Assembly (NCBI GenBank): GCA_030849805.1
Contig: JASANZ010001968.1
Location: forward strand, 1 to 28,002
Direction of reading: 5' to 3'
Origin: Sergeia podlipaevii
Lineage: Eukaryota > Euglenozoa > Kinetoplastea > Trypanosomatida > Trypanosomatidae
Length of the DNA: 28,002 nt
The notes below the pieces were generated by a model, which saw only the letters and a program-made list of their open reading frames with translations, was not told the origin of the DNA and did not search any database. Below are positions 17,228-25,625 of this stretch, piece by piece (position 1 is the first letter of the stretch; every line of letters begins with the position of its first letter). The translations under genes were made by a program, and so were the position numbers.

Positions 17228-17636
17228 AGAGGAAAAAAAAAAAAAACGAAAACGAAATATCCGTTGCGTGCTGTTTACAGTCCACCTACAGAAGAGTAAA
17301 ATAAAAGGGGGTAAAGAGAAACAAGAAAAAAAAGGTGGATTCATATTGCAAGCAATAAGAAGCAAAATCACAATCCTAAAGGCACAAAAGGGGCCAAAGC
17401 AGAGATACACCTAGTTATCTTTGCTGTGAGAATATGTACTGGGAAGAATACTTTTTGCAGATTTTCTTTTCTCTGCTTATTCATTTTTATACGTTGCTTC
17501 TCTTAGCACTTTGGTGTAGCAAAATAAAACGAAACTCACTCGTTACAACTCTTAACATGCGTCAGCAGTGAAAACCATGTCTATACGGAAGCCCCCGCAG
17601 CAGCAGCGCGCAAGAATAGAGCAGCAAGTCCGTCAC
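17228..17636. other. Spacer between the 660-residue protein and U2B''
   Basis: The 409 bases carry a T13-T15 leader directly before the ATG, the acceptor near 17287 with a long pyrimidine tract, and the 3' UTR of the U2B''-like gene. Nothing else was recognised. Confidence 0.65.
17286..17337 (-). promoter_or_regulatory. Probable trans-splice acceptor for the 660-residue protein
   Basis: Minus strand: about 48 bases dominated by T and C end in CTTCTGTAG with the AG at 17287-17286, 58 bases upstream of the ATG. The T run next to the ATG has no AG before the start, so it is unlikely to be the functional tract. Confidence 0.6.
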
Positions 17637-17975
17637 TCACATGCCAAGCTTGCGCATCGTTCTTTTTTCTCGTTGCGCATCCCGCTTGCGACGCTCAGAT
17701 GGATCGACGCAAAATGCCTGGCGGTGTGCATAAAAAACCTGAATTGTACGCCCGTAAAAGGAGCGATCATGCATTGCTCGGCGGGCCGTGGTTGCGGTCG
17801 CCACATCGGTAAACACTACAAATGCCTGGCCATACATGTCTGTATTCTTACTATATAGGACTTGTTGAACAGGGCCGTACTGAGTACAGTGAAGATATAA
17901 GGCGCTACGTATCGCATTAGCCCCAACCTTGTCCGGAAGGCCCTTTATGTAGAGCGTTTGCTTGGGTTCCTCCAT
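17637..17975 (-). CDS. U2B''/U1A-like snRNP protein with one RRM
   Basis: A 112-residue protein that is nearly all one RNA-recognition motif. RNP2 is LYIKGL (8-13) and RNP1 is MYGQAFVVF (47-55). RNP1 and [11 protein letters not shown] closely match human U2B''/U1A RRM1 (MRGQAFVIF, FYGKPMRIQYA). The C-terminus is a short basic helix ([16 protein letters not shown]). In this family the RRM binds U2 snRNA loop IV with U2A' and supports pre-mRNA splicing, which in trypanosomatids is mostly trans-splicing. The human protein has a second RRM that is missing here, as in trypanosome U2B''. The frame extends two codons upstream to a TTG only; the ATG at 17975 follows a pyrimidine tract and AG by 16 bases. 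Confidence 0.88.
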   Translation of the reverse strand: MEEPKQTLYIKGLPDKVGANAIRSALYLHCTQYGPVQQVLYSKNTDMYGQAFVVFTDVATATTARRAMHDRSFYGRTIQVFYAHRQAFCVDPSERRKRDAQREKRTMRKLGM

Positions 17976-17991
17976 CAACAATAAGAAAAGA

Positions 17992-18009
17992 CTGATAAAA
18001 AAAAAAACC
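17992..18009 (-). promoter_or_regulatory. Probable trans-splice acceptor for U2B''
   Basis: Minus strand: a T11 run, then ATCAG with the AG at 17993-17992, 16 bases upstream of the ATG. Confidence 0.65.
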
Positions 18010-18187
18010 TAGAATATGCAGGCAAAAAAATGCCACGAGCACAGAGAACCTTTTCCCGTCTCTTTTTTAAAGTCTTTCTAAGAGCTGAGCCCCTTTGCAG
18101 CTAAAATAGGGAGAGTAGAAAAGAAAAGGTAATAGAGAAGAATAGGATCGTAAACGTTCTTTGCTCGAGTACTGTTAAATCAAAGAA

Positions 18188-18204
18188 AAGCTAGCACGTA
18201 GCTT
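18188..18204. repeat. Small inverted repeat, 6-bp stem
   Basis: AAGCTA at 18188-18193 and TAGCTT at 18199-18204 are exact inverted copies around a 5-base loop. It lies in the spacer upstream of U2B''. Stems this short also arise by chance. Confidence 0.4.
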
Positions 18205-18733
18205 GGCCTAAGTCGACTAGAGTATAGCAAATGTAGATCTTGTTATCGACATAAGCTTCTCTGTCAATCCACCTTATATTTGTTTGTTTGTTTGTTCACA
18301 CCTTTTTTTTTTTGGTTGATGTTCTCTTTACTTGGCTTTGCTGTGAGTAGCCAAAAGAAAAATAGAGTCGATATCCGATGGAGAGTGGGTAGATAAAACA
18401 AGGAATAGTTCCTTCTTCTGTTTGCCATCCTTGAATTCTGATTGCTTTTGAAACAATCACCATTTAAAAAAAAAAAATCTTGATTTATAAATACATAGCT
18501 TTGCACTAGTCAACTAAGCACACAGCATATCTCTTTGTGACTTCTTTTCCTTAGTATAACGTTTCATCCTATCAAGGATTGCGTTGAAGTCAATAGTATG
18601 CGATATCTTGTCGACAGAGACAAAAAAGGACTGTGTTTTCTTCTTTCTGCATTCTATATCATTTTATTTTGGTTGTGTAGTGAGTACATTTTTTGTGTGC
18701 GATTGGCTACGTTGATATAGACAATTCACACAG

Positions 18734-20101
18734 CTAGATTTCGTGCACGAGGCGACCAGCCACGAACGTCTTGACAATATTGGATGGTCCAACGTTGTAC
18801 ACAATCTTCTGGAAAATGTCCTCGGAATTGTCAACTTCCTCAAAAATGCAGAGATTGCTGCTCTTCACGCTTGTGTCAACGACGATAGCGTCGAACATGT
18901 AGCCGGGAGCAAAGAGCCCAATTTTGAGGTCTAACGACTTGCCTCCCAGCGTCGTTGCAACGTAAAACGCCTCGATGTGGTTGACACGTCCTGGCTTGAC
19001 AGTGCTTCGCTTCTCTGCAGGCAGAGACGGATCAGTGCCATCTTCCAGCGCACGCGACGCAAGGACGCAGCCGCGGCACACATCAAACAGTGAAGCGCTG
19101 GGTCCTCCGGAGATGTCCGTGCCCATGCCAACATGAAGGCCCTTATCGAGCGCGCGGCGCAATGGAAAGACTGCATCAGAAAAATAAAAGTTAGACAAGG
19201 GGCAGTGTGCAACAGCCGAGCCTCGCGCCTTTACCAAATCCATGTCTTCGTCAGAAAGATGGTTTGCATGAGCAAGAACGGTTTTGCGAGTTAGCAGCCC
19301 AAATCCATCCAAGGCAAATGCGTCATGCTTTTCGTAGCGTTCAATCACGTAGTTATGTTCCCAGTCATTTTCAGAGCAATGCGTCTGCACGTGGCAGTCG
19401 TACTTCTTCACGAGTGCGCCGAGACCCTCTAGAGCCTCGTGAGTGCAAGATGGAATAAAGCGCGGAATGACAGCTGGAAGGACGAGCTTGCCCGTGTTGT
19501 GCGGGAGTGCATTCACTTGCCGGATAAAATTCTCAGACAGTTCCACTGACACCTGAGGAGAGGCATCCCTGTAGAAGGGTGGGCATTGGTCTGGGAGATC
19601 CATAGCCACACGTCCAATGATGGCGCGCTGCCCTTTTTCAATGCAGATTTTAGCGAGCAGCACACTTGCTTCCACATGCACAGTGGCAAAGTACGCAACA
19701 GTGGTGGTGCCGTTTGCCAAAAGGGTGGAAACGAGAGAATTGTACATCTTTGAGGCAAACGTAAGATCCTCATATTTGGACTCAAGCGGGAAAGTGCTCT
19801 CCTGAAGCCAGCGCTCCAGGCTCTGGTCAAGGCACTTGCCCAACTGCGGCCACTGCGGTGCATGGACGTGAAGGTCAATCAGTCCTGGCATTAGGTACTG
19901 CCCACGCGCAAGCGAAACCAACGTCCCCGCCTTCTCAGCCTTTTCAAGCGCTGCCTGATACACTTTACCATTTTCTTTTGGATCCAGCACACTCTCGATA
20001 ATACCAGCATCATTCACTGTGACCAGAGCATTCTCCACGATCCGAAGAACGGTCCGTTCCGGAACTTCAAAGAGCGTTCCACGGATTGTTTTGGCTGTCA
20101 T
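18734..20101 (-). CDS. GDA: Guanine deaminase (amidohydrolase superfamily)
   Basis: A 455-residue enzyme that hydrolyses guanine to xanthine and ammonia in purine salvage, on which trypanosomatids depend because they cannot make purines de novo. The zinc-site residues are visible: H78 and H80 in LIDLHVHA, H241 in THCSEN, H278 in LAHANHLSD and D329 in GMGTDISGGPS. The N-terminal and C-terminal parts form the composite beta-sandwich (RGQYLMPG; FAPGYMFDAIVVD). Length matches human GDA (about 454). The frame continues three codons upstream to a TTG; the ATG at 20101 giving MTAKTIRG is chosen. No peroxisomal targeting tripeptide is evident (the protein ends HEI), so cytosolic location is inferred. 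S-adenosylhomocysteine or cytosine deaminases share the fold but fit the motifs less well. Confidence 0.93.
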   Translation of the reverse strand: MTAKTIRGTLFEVPERTVLRIVENALVTVNDAGIIESVLDPKENGKVYQAALEKAEKAGTLVSLARGQYLMPGLIDLHVHAPQWPQLGKCLDQSLERWLQESTFPLESKYEDLTFASKMYNSLVSTLLANGTTTVAYFATVHVEASVLLAKICIEKGQRAIIGRVAMDLPDQCPPFYRDASPQVSVELSENFIRQVNALPHNTGKLVLPAVIPRFIPSCTHEALEGLGALVKKYDCHVQTHCSENDWEHNYVIERYEKHDAFALDGFGLLTRKTVLAHANHLSDEDMDLVKARGSAVAHCPLSNFYFSDAVFPLRRALDKGLHVGMGTDISGGPSASLFDVCRGCVLASRALEDGTDPSLPAEKRSTVKPGRVNHIEAFYVATTLGGKSLDLKIGLFAPGYMFDAIVVDTSVKSSNLCIFEEVDNSEDIFQKIVYNVGPSNIVKTFVAGRLVHEI

Positions 20102-20156
20102 CTTGAACAATCTTTGAATGCTTCTGCCTTTTTTTCAAGTAATAATAGGTAGTTTA

Positions 20157-20192
20157 CTATACAGAGAAAAACAAAGGGGAAAAAAGGGATAT
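20157..20192 (-). promoter_or_regulatory. Probable trans-splice acceptor for guanine deaminase
   Basis: Minus strand: a C/T-rich tract ends in TCTCTGTATAG with the AG at 20158-20157, 55 bases upstream of the ATG. Confidence 0.65.
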
Positions 20193-20588
20193 ATCATCGT
20201 TGGTTTATTGCCGTGATACACTAGCAATGAAGAGTAAGAAAAAAAAGCACTGAAAAAGGAGAAAATAGATCGCTCTCAAAAAATAAAAAGATAAATATAT
20301 AAAAGTAAATCGTATAAAAACGCATATAGTTATTCCCACTGCTTGTGAGCCCAAAAAGATTTTTCCCTTTTTCCTTCTGCTCACCTATCAGGGCAATCTG
20401 CTATCTAAAAAAAAGTCGTTGGTAAAAGTTGATAATAAAAAGGGTGAGCTATCTCGCTAGCTCAAGCATTTGGGCCCTCATATGAATGTTGCCTTTTGAT
20501 TGTATGCCTTTGTCCCTGTTGTCTGATTTGTTGATTAAAAGTTTTTCCTTTTTTTATTATTGTAGTAACACGCTGGAACAAGCTCCCG

Positions 20589-20608
20589 ACACACACACAC
20601 ACACACAC
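20589..20608. repeat. (CA)10 microsatellite
   Basis: Ten uninterrupted AC units on the plus strand in the guanine deaminase upstream spacer. A (TG)9 repeat lies at 22055-22072 in another spacer. Confidence 0.95.
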
Positions 20609-21016
20609 GCATAGCAGCACAAAATAAAGAGAAGGAAAAAAAACGTGTGCTCGCGCCACTGTCCACAACAGTTAGAAAAGTACTAGTTGGTAAGCGTAGA
20701 CACTACTTTTTGTGATTGCTCGTCCGTTGAAAAAAGAAGAAGACAAGATGATTCTCTCGTTTTAAAGCAAAAAAAGAAAGCAAGCTATAAATAGATATAT
20801 ATATTTAAGCGGTCGAACCTTGTGGCTTGATGTGGTAATTGGCCACCTCTCGAGAAACCTCCTCATATACCCCACTCACAGTACGCTCAATGTGATAGTG
20901 ATGGCGACTAAGAAAAAAGAAAAAAAGTTTAAATAAAAAATGATCATTCAATCCCGAGGTCTGACGCGCAGAGCAAAAAAAGTCGTACAGAAATCGACGT
21001 CCGAGTGAAAAAAAAA

Positions 21017-21526
21017 CTACTGTTTCACTGCAGGACGTCGCTCATATGAGCACTGATGACACTGCGGGTGGTGAGCCTGATACCGTGGTGCGGTCGAAAC
21101 GCTGCTGGAGAGTTCAGCTGTGTAGGTGCGGTAGTTGTCCACGCTCTCAGTTTTGCTATCACATAATTGCCTGTTGTCGTCCTTTTGCCTATTTGTGGCA
21201 TCAGAGCTGCTTAACGTCAAGAAGAACAGTTTTTCACGTTCGTTGGCTGCGATCTCTCCAACCTTGCGCTGCTCCCACTCGCTTCGTGCATAGCGGCTAT
21301 GAAATGCATAATCTACCGCGCAGTCCTGAAGACCTCCACCGCGTCGAAGCAATGCCGCCTCCCCTCCAGGATGAGTATGCAACATTGACGTAACATCATA
21401 AACAGAGTTTTCACAGATAATCCAGAGAGAATAGCGATTATTGTGTACACGAACTTCCTCCTCAGACAATTGCGGCCACTGCTTTCTGAGCCCAGTAAGA
21501 TTGAGCAAGTAAGTGAACGCTGACAT
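21017..21526 (-). CDS. Cytochrome b5-domain protein, copy 1
   Basis: A 169-residue protein. A cytochrome b5-like heme-binding domain fills about residues 18-95. The axial histidines are H52 in HTHPGGEAA and H76 in DYAFHSRYA, with spacing of 24 as in classic b5. VYDVTSMLHTHPGG is the usual core. The tail (96-169) is polar and Ser/Thr-rich with several Cys/His (HHPQCHQCSYE) and no membrane helix, so unlike ER or mitochondrial b5 the protein appears soluble. It starts with ATG. The next gene upstream is a paralog with the same GL..QWP and HPGG...RGGG..DC..D..FH pattern but a different tail, so the pair is a tandem duplication. A general electron carrier or heme-binding role is inferred; partners are unknown. 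Confidence 0.88.
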   Translation of the reverse strand: MSAFTYLLNLTGLRKQWPQLSEEEVRVHNNRYSLWIICENSVYDVTSMLHTHPGGEAALLRRGGGLQDCAVDYAFHSRYARSEWEQRKVGEIAANEREKLFFLTLSSSDATNRQKDDNRQLCDSKTESVDNYRTYTAELSSSVSTAPRYQAHHPQCHQCSYERRPAVKQ

Positions 21527-21576
21527 AAGTGCTCAGTCTTGAATGTATTTACACAATTTTTGTAACGGAAAACAAA

Positions 21577-21596
21577 CTACAATAAAAAACAGTACT
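21577..21596 (-). promoter_or_regulatory. Probable trans-splice acceptor for b5 copy 1
   Basis: Minus strand: CTGTTTTTTATTGT runs into AG at 21578-21577, 50 bases upstream of the ATG. The tract is short, and a later AG is also possible. Confidence 0.5.
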
Positions 21597-22054
21597 ATTA
21601 ATATATAAGCCAGAAAAAAAGGTGAAGATTGTGTAAAAAAAAAAAAGGAAGTGGCAAAATGAATCAAGAGATGAAAGCAATTGGCAAAAAGTAATAAAAA
21701 TAAATTGGGCAAACCTACGGTGATAGATGAGGTAGCATTTCCCATTTTGCAGTTTTTTTTCTCTTTCTCATATTCTCTTCAGTCAAAATTCTTTTTCACT
21801 CTTTGTTTGTCAGTGATACCAAAATGGCGAGTGTACAACGGAGCATCCCCCATAACAACGGCTTCTTCTCTTGGTTGCCACAAACGAACAGTACTTCGCA
21901 CGCTAAAATAAAAGACAAAGAATATATACACGTGCGTGTGGCATTTGCCTTTCAATGATGTTACGTTCGTTTCATCAACGTTGGAGTAGAAGAAAAAAAT
22001 GAAAAGTGTAAATAGATAAATACAAAGCAGGCGCAAAAAAAAAAAAAACATCTC

Positions 22055-22072
22055 TGTGTGTGTGTGTGTGTG
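22055..22072. repeat. (TG)9 microsatellite
   Basis: Nine TG units on the plus strand next to an A14 run, in the spacer between the b5 paralogs. Confidence 0.9.
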
Positions 22073-22571
22073 TATGTGAAAGCAAAGGGGTTTCGGATCA
22101 TTTCTTGGGGTGTCTTAGATGCTTTCTCCATACAAAGTGTCTCGAACAATTACTCCAAAACTCAAATTAAAACGGCCATGTATAGCAAAGCAGTAAGGGT
22201 AATGATAAGTTCGCTTACTCACACCCAAGCAGAGGTACTCTTAGGCGACATTTAGCAACTACTTGCAAATGTACACTCGCGCATTCATAAGTTGGGTGAT
22301 AAAGGTGATAAAAATGAAATAGAAAAAAGAAAACAGTCGCAGCACTTCATCCCCTGGTTCGCGCTTTTCCTTGTACATAAAGATTTGCCAAAAAAAATAA
22401 CTGCTTTCTACTATCAATGCAGCAATACAAACAGCTTTACGAAATCTTCGCAAGCAGAAACAATGAAAAGAAAACTAGAAGAAAAACAAGTGTCAACGCG
22501 ACCCTAAGCTGATTAAAATAATAATTATAGTAAAGAAGAGTCAAAGGTGTGCGCGCAAGAAAAAAAGCCCA

Positions 22572-22595
22572 GTTTTCACATTTTTATGTGAAAAC
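22572..22595. repeat. Perfect 9-bp stem-loop in the 3' UTR of b5 copy 2
   Basis: GTTTTCACA at 22572-22580 and TGTGAAAAC at 22587-22595 are exact inverted copies around a 6-base loop. It lies about 125 bases downstream of the b5 copy 2 stop codon, so the stem would form in its 3' UTR. No function is shown by the sequence. Confidence 0.7.
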
Positions 22596-22719
22596 AAGGA
22601 AGCCGAATGTAGCTATCCATTCCACCAGCAGTGCGTACAGCGCGTTTGCACGCGCACAAGGAAAAAGGAATTATTCAGTACAGCATACTAAGTGTCAAAA
22701 TCACGAATATATGTGCTTT

Positions 22720-23334
22720 TTACTGTGAAGGAAACGCACACACTTGGGGCCCTGACGCATTGGCTGATAAAAGGTAGCAGTCATTTTCATCTGGCTTGTC
22801 AGAGTTGGAAGATGCCCCGCAACAACTCATGCTGTTCCAAGACGTAGGTGACGCATTACTATCCTTTTTCTCTGCTTCCTCTACTACCACTGCGCGGTCC
22901 ACTTCTTGGTGGGAAGCAGTAGTACCCGTTGCAGATTGGCCGTTACTGCAGCTTTTCGTTCTACGTGTGACGGAAAGGTGAGCTGTCTTATTACTTGTGC
23001 TAGCTCTGGTGGTTCCATTTCCGGCAGTACCGAGATGTAGTACGTCCTTGTCACTATTGTGGGATACCTCCCCTATCTTATACCCGTCAATTTCTTTTCT
23101 AGCAGCTCTTCCGTGAAACAGAAAATCTTGCGTGCAGTCTCGCACCCCGCCTCCTCTTTTATGAAGAGCACCATCCCCCCCTGGATGTTTGCCTAGGAGA
23201 GCGGTAACATCATAAACGGAATCACCGGCGACAATCCATAGAGACTCAGGAGTGCAATGTGTAGCAATCTCGTCTCTTGTGTATGTAGGCCATTGCTTAG
23301 TCAACCCGGCAATGCGGAGGAGCTGTGAAAGCAT
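22720..23334 (-). CDS. Cytochrome b5-domain protein, copy 2
   Basis: A 204-residue paralog of the gene just downstream. The heme-binding domain covers about residues 16-93, with axial H50 in LGKHPGGDGA and H74 in DFLFHGRAA, again 24 apart. The shared RGGG-x2-DC-x2-D element between the histidines replaces the usual AGKDAT of b5. The tail (94-204) is longer than in copy 1, rich in Ser, Thr and Asn, and contains a CysCys pair near its end (SMSCCGASS). It has no membrane helix. The domain is conserved between the copies while the tails cannot be aligned by eye, which suggests old duplication with tail divergence or rapid evolution of disordered tails. It starts with ATG. Confidence 0.88.
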   Translation of the reverse strand: MLSQLLRIAGLTKQWPTYTRDEIATHCTPESLWIVAGDSVYDVTALLGKHPGGDGALHKRGGGVRDCTQDFLFHGRAARKEIDGYKIGEVSHNSDKDVLHLGTAGNGTTRASTSNKTAHLSVTRRTKSCSNGQSATGTTASHQEVDRAVVVEEAEKKDSNASPTSWNSMSCCGASSNSDKPDENDCYLLSANASGPQVCAFPSQ

Positions 23335-24143
23335 GCGTTAATCCCTCCCAAAGTTACTATGATCACACGTAAAAAAAGAAAAAAAAAAGAAGTGGTGCTA
23401 TCAATCAAGTGTAAAATAGAAGTCCAACAGCAATTTCTATAATAGCTCCAGTCCTTTAAGAGAGAAAAATTATTGCTGAGCTGCTAAAACTAGTTGATGA
23501 AATCAAGCCTTTGCTTAACACACGAAGAAAAAACAATATATAGAGGGGAGAAAAAGCTAACTTGCAATTATATATCCTATTCTCCAAGCTCCTCTGCTTT
23601 AAAAAAAAAAGACCTGCGAAAAAAAAAAAGAGACGGAGGAAGAAATGTGATTGAGCACCCACATGAAAGACAGTGTTTTCTCTAATGTATACGCAAATAC
23701 AGCATTTTAATTTTTATTCTTACTTCTTATGTAACTAAACGAGTGACCCCCCTAACTGAAAAAACTGCGATGATTTTTTTGTGTGTATCCCGGTCGCTAC
23801 GTAATGGAAAAAAAAAAAGACGCTCCCCCTATACAATTCTTGGTACTGTAAAAAATATAAATATACTGTATTGGTGTGCCAGCCGCAAAATGAAAACTAC
23901 TACAGGAAGCAGACCAAAGCTTGGCAAGGGAAAAAAAGAATCAAGATTTTCAGTATCATTCCATTTTTTGTTTTTCTAGTCTCCCTTCCCATCACCTTGG
24001 TTTTCTTTTTGTTCTTCATTTATGTGTGTATGCTAAAAAAAATAACTAAAACTCCAATTCAAAAAACTTTCCCATTGACCCAAAGAGAAAACAACACGTT
24101 TGTGCTATATTCTTAATATAGATAATTATAGTAATACTCGGTT
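23335..24143. other. Spacer between b5 copy 2 and the mitochondrial protein
   Basis: The 809 bases contain the copy 2 acceptor near 23358 and otherwise A/T-rich sequence with many A and T runs. No gene, RNA gene or long repeat was recognised. Confidence 0.65.
23357..23391 (-). promoter_or_regulatory. Probable trans-splice acceptor for b5 copy 2
   Basis: Minus strand: a T/C tract of about 20 bases, then GTGTGATCATAG with the AG at 23358-23357, 22 bases upstream of the ATG. Confidence 0.6.
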
Positions 24144-25625
24144 CTAGATCAGCTCATGGGGATGGTGGTCGGTCAAGCTCACCTTCAGGTGCTTGAGTGC
24201 CTTTTCGTCCTTATCAGAGTTGGTAATGAGACCTAGGCCCTTGTACGCCCTGCTCCGTGCAAGGAACGCGCGCCACATGTAAATAAACTCATTGGCGTTG
24301 ATAACAGGTGTGATGACATCCACAGCGTCATGAAGCTGATTCTTCTCAATCAACGCAACACCCTTCATGACCTGAGTGCGATAAAGAATCTGGTGTGCCA
24401 ACACTTTAGCAGCCTCCTTCTGCCTCTTGGCGTACGCGATGGTACCAGCCATGTCCTGAGATGCGCCAGCAGTCTTCAGACTATCGAGTGCTTCATTGAG
24501 GGTCTCATCAGCCGTTGAAAGAGGCGTCTGTGGGCCAGGCCCAAACGCAGCACGAATGGAAGAAATCATGCTCTGGTCCTTGGGAGCGCTCTTCAAGACA
24601 GCGCGCAGCTTGTCATTGGGAACATAAAACGCATTGGCAGGAACGGCGGCTCTCACCTTGGCCACGGTCCCTTCAGGGAGCACGCATGAAGCGGGCGTCT
24701 CCACCATATCCACCAACTTCAAAGCGTGTTGAGCAGTAGGAGATGCCCAGTCGTCGTAATGGAAGTGTGTGCTCGGGAAAAAGTGGTGGAAGTGGTGGCG
24801 AACATTTGCTGCATGCAGTGCCAAAGCTACCTCAGTTGCCTCTTCATTCGTCAGAGCCACACCCATTGTCTTCTTAAACTCCTCCAATTCCGCGGCAATT
24901 GAAGGCTCATCCGAGATTGCCGCAACACCTTCGCCAACGGCCTTGTTGTGAACTTTCACCTCCGCGCCTCGGGTGTTGAAGGAACGTTTGATCTTAAAGC
25001 CAAGCAGGGAGAAAGGGTTGGTGTTCTCGGGGGTGGCCACAGTTTCAGAAAGCTCGATAGGCGCGTTGATAAACGCCTTAATCTTGCTCTCCACATCGCA
25101 AAACTGCTCATAAGCTTCATCTACGTTGCCGGTGTATAGGCTAAACTCAGCGGCAGCAAGCTGAACCAGCCAGCAGCCCGTAGAACTTTCCTGGAGTGCC
25201 GCATAATCCTTCTTCAAATCTGTGCGAATCTGAGAAACTTCTGACTCTGTGGCACCACCAGAAACGCTGAGTGCTGCTTCGGTGACGTCCAGCAGCTCAT
25301 TGCGAGCATGCAACTTAATACCCACGGCCAACCGCTTCACTGCCTCATCCTGAATCTTGGGGAGTACATTGTCAATTTCAGCGATAGCAGCCTTGGGGTT
25401 GTGCGCGGCGGTGTACAGGGCTGCACGTGTCACAAGAGCAGCTGTACCAGCGAGGCCTTCGCCCTTCGTCTTTTCAATAACGGAATTGATAGCAGTCACA
25501 TTGGGAACAAGGTTAGACCGGTGACCGACAAAGCGTATCACAGTGTTTTGTGATGCCACGCTTACAGCCAGCACAGGCTTGAGCGTTGCAAGGGGAGCCA
25601 GTTGAATCCTGACTGAACGAAACAT
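24144..25625 (-). CDS. Mitochondrial-targeted helical (TPR-like) protein, unknown function
   Basis: A 493-residue protein with a likely mitochondrial presequence: the first 35 residues (MFRSVRIQLAPLATLKP...) are basic, Ser/Ala-rich and free of acidic residues. The rest is almost all helical. Several helix pairs of TPR-like character are visible, for example AAEFSLYTGNVDEAYEQFCD and GVALIEKNQLHDAVDVITPV, though no canonical TPR was confirmed. A His-rich patch, RHHFHHFFPSTHFHYDDW, lies near the middle. I do not recognise the family; it could be a kinetoplastid-specific subunit of a mitochondrial complex. The open frame continues eight codons upstream only to a GTG, and that extension would spoil the presequence, so the ATG at 25625 is used. 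Confidence 0.8.
   Translation of the reverse strand: MFRSVRIQLAPLATLKPVLAVSVASQNTVIRFVGHRSNLVPNVTAINSVIEKTKGEGLAGTAALVTRAALYTAAHNPKAAIAEIDNVLPKIQDEAVKRLAVGIKLHARNELLDVTEAALSVSGGATESEVSQIRTDLKKDYAALQESSTGCWLVQLAAAEFSLYTGNVDEAYEQFCDVESKIKAFINAPIELSETVATPENTNPFSLLGFKIKRSFNTRGAEVKVHNKAVGEGVAAISDEPSIAAELEEFKKTMGVALTNEEATEVALALHAANVRHHFHHFFPSTHFHYDDWASPTAQHALKLVDMVETPASCVLPEGTVAKVRAAVPANAFYVPNDKLRAVLKSAPKDQSMISSIRAAFGPGPQTPLSTADETLNEALDSLKTAGASQDMAGTIAYAKRQKEAAKVLAHQILYRTQVMKGVALIEKNQLHDAVDVITPVINANEFIYMWRAFLARSRAYKGLGLITNSDKDEKALKHLKVSLTDHHPHELI

Larger units (their letters stand above)
17976..18733. other. Spacer between U2B'' and guanine deaminase
   Basis: The 758 bases contain the U2B'' acceptor, a small inverted repeat (AAGCTA/TAGCTT, 18188-18204) and AT-rich sequence. 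A minus-strand stretch at about 18531-18680 stays open for roughly 49 codons and reads protein-like (DKISHTIDFNAILDRMKRYT) but lacks a start, so it may be chance or a remnant. Confidence 0.6.
20102..21016. other. Spacer between guanine deaminase and first b5 gene
   Basis: The 915 bases include the guanine deaminase acceptor near 20158, a (CA)10 microsatellite at 20589-20608 and AT-rich sequence. A GC-richer 33-codon stretch at 20811-20911 directly follows a long T/C tract and AG on the minus strand but has no ATG in frame; it is discussed as a finding. Confidence 0.65.
21527..22719. other. Spacer between the two b5 paralogs
   Basis: The 1193 bases hold the acceptor of copy 1 near 21578, a (TG)9 repeat, T/A homopolymers and a 9-bp stem-loop at 22572-22595. 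A minus-strand frame of 90 codons (22051-21779) starts with ATG in a T run. Its last 38 codons follow a tract and AG and look protein-like (VRLWQPREEAVVMGD). The first part is Phe/Leu-rich tract sequence. It is not called as a gene. Confidence 0.6.

Noticed and set aside
17228..17410. N-terminal hydrophobic extension of the 660-residue protein
   Set aside because: It is translated from the polypyrimidine leader and contains the probable splice acceptor. The downstream ATG gives a normal N-terminus.
20462..20668. Minus-strand frame of 68 codons across the CA repeat
   Set aside because: It starts with TTG and is read through the microsatellite and T-rich tracts.
20800..20880. tRNA gene suggested by a GGTTCGACC-like box B on the minus strand
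   Set aside because: The flanking bases do not form a T-stem, acceptor stem or anticodon arm.
21017..23334. Cis-spliced exons joining the b5 genes to the islands downstream of them
   Set aside because: No convincing 5' splice site in the right phase was found, and the two islands are not similar to each other as paralogous exons should be.
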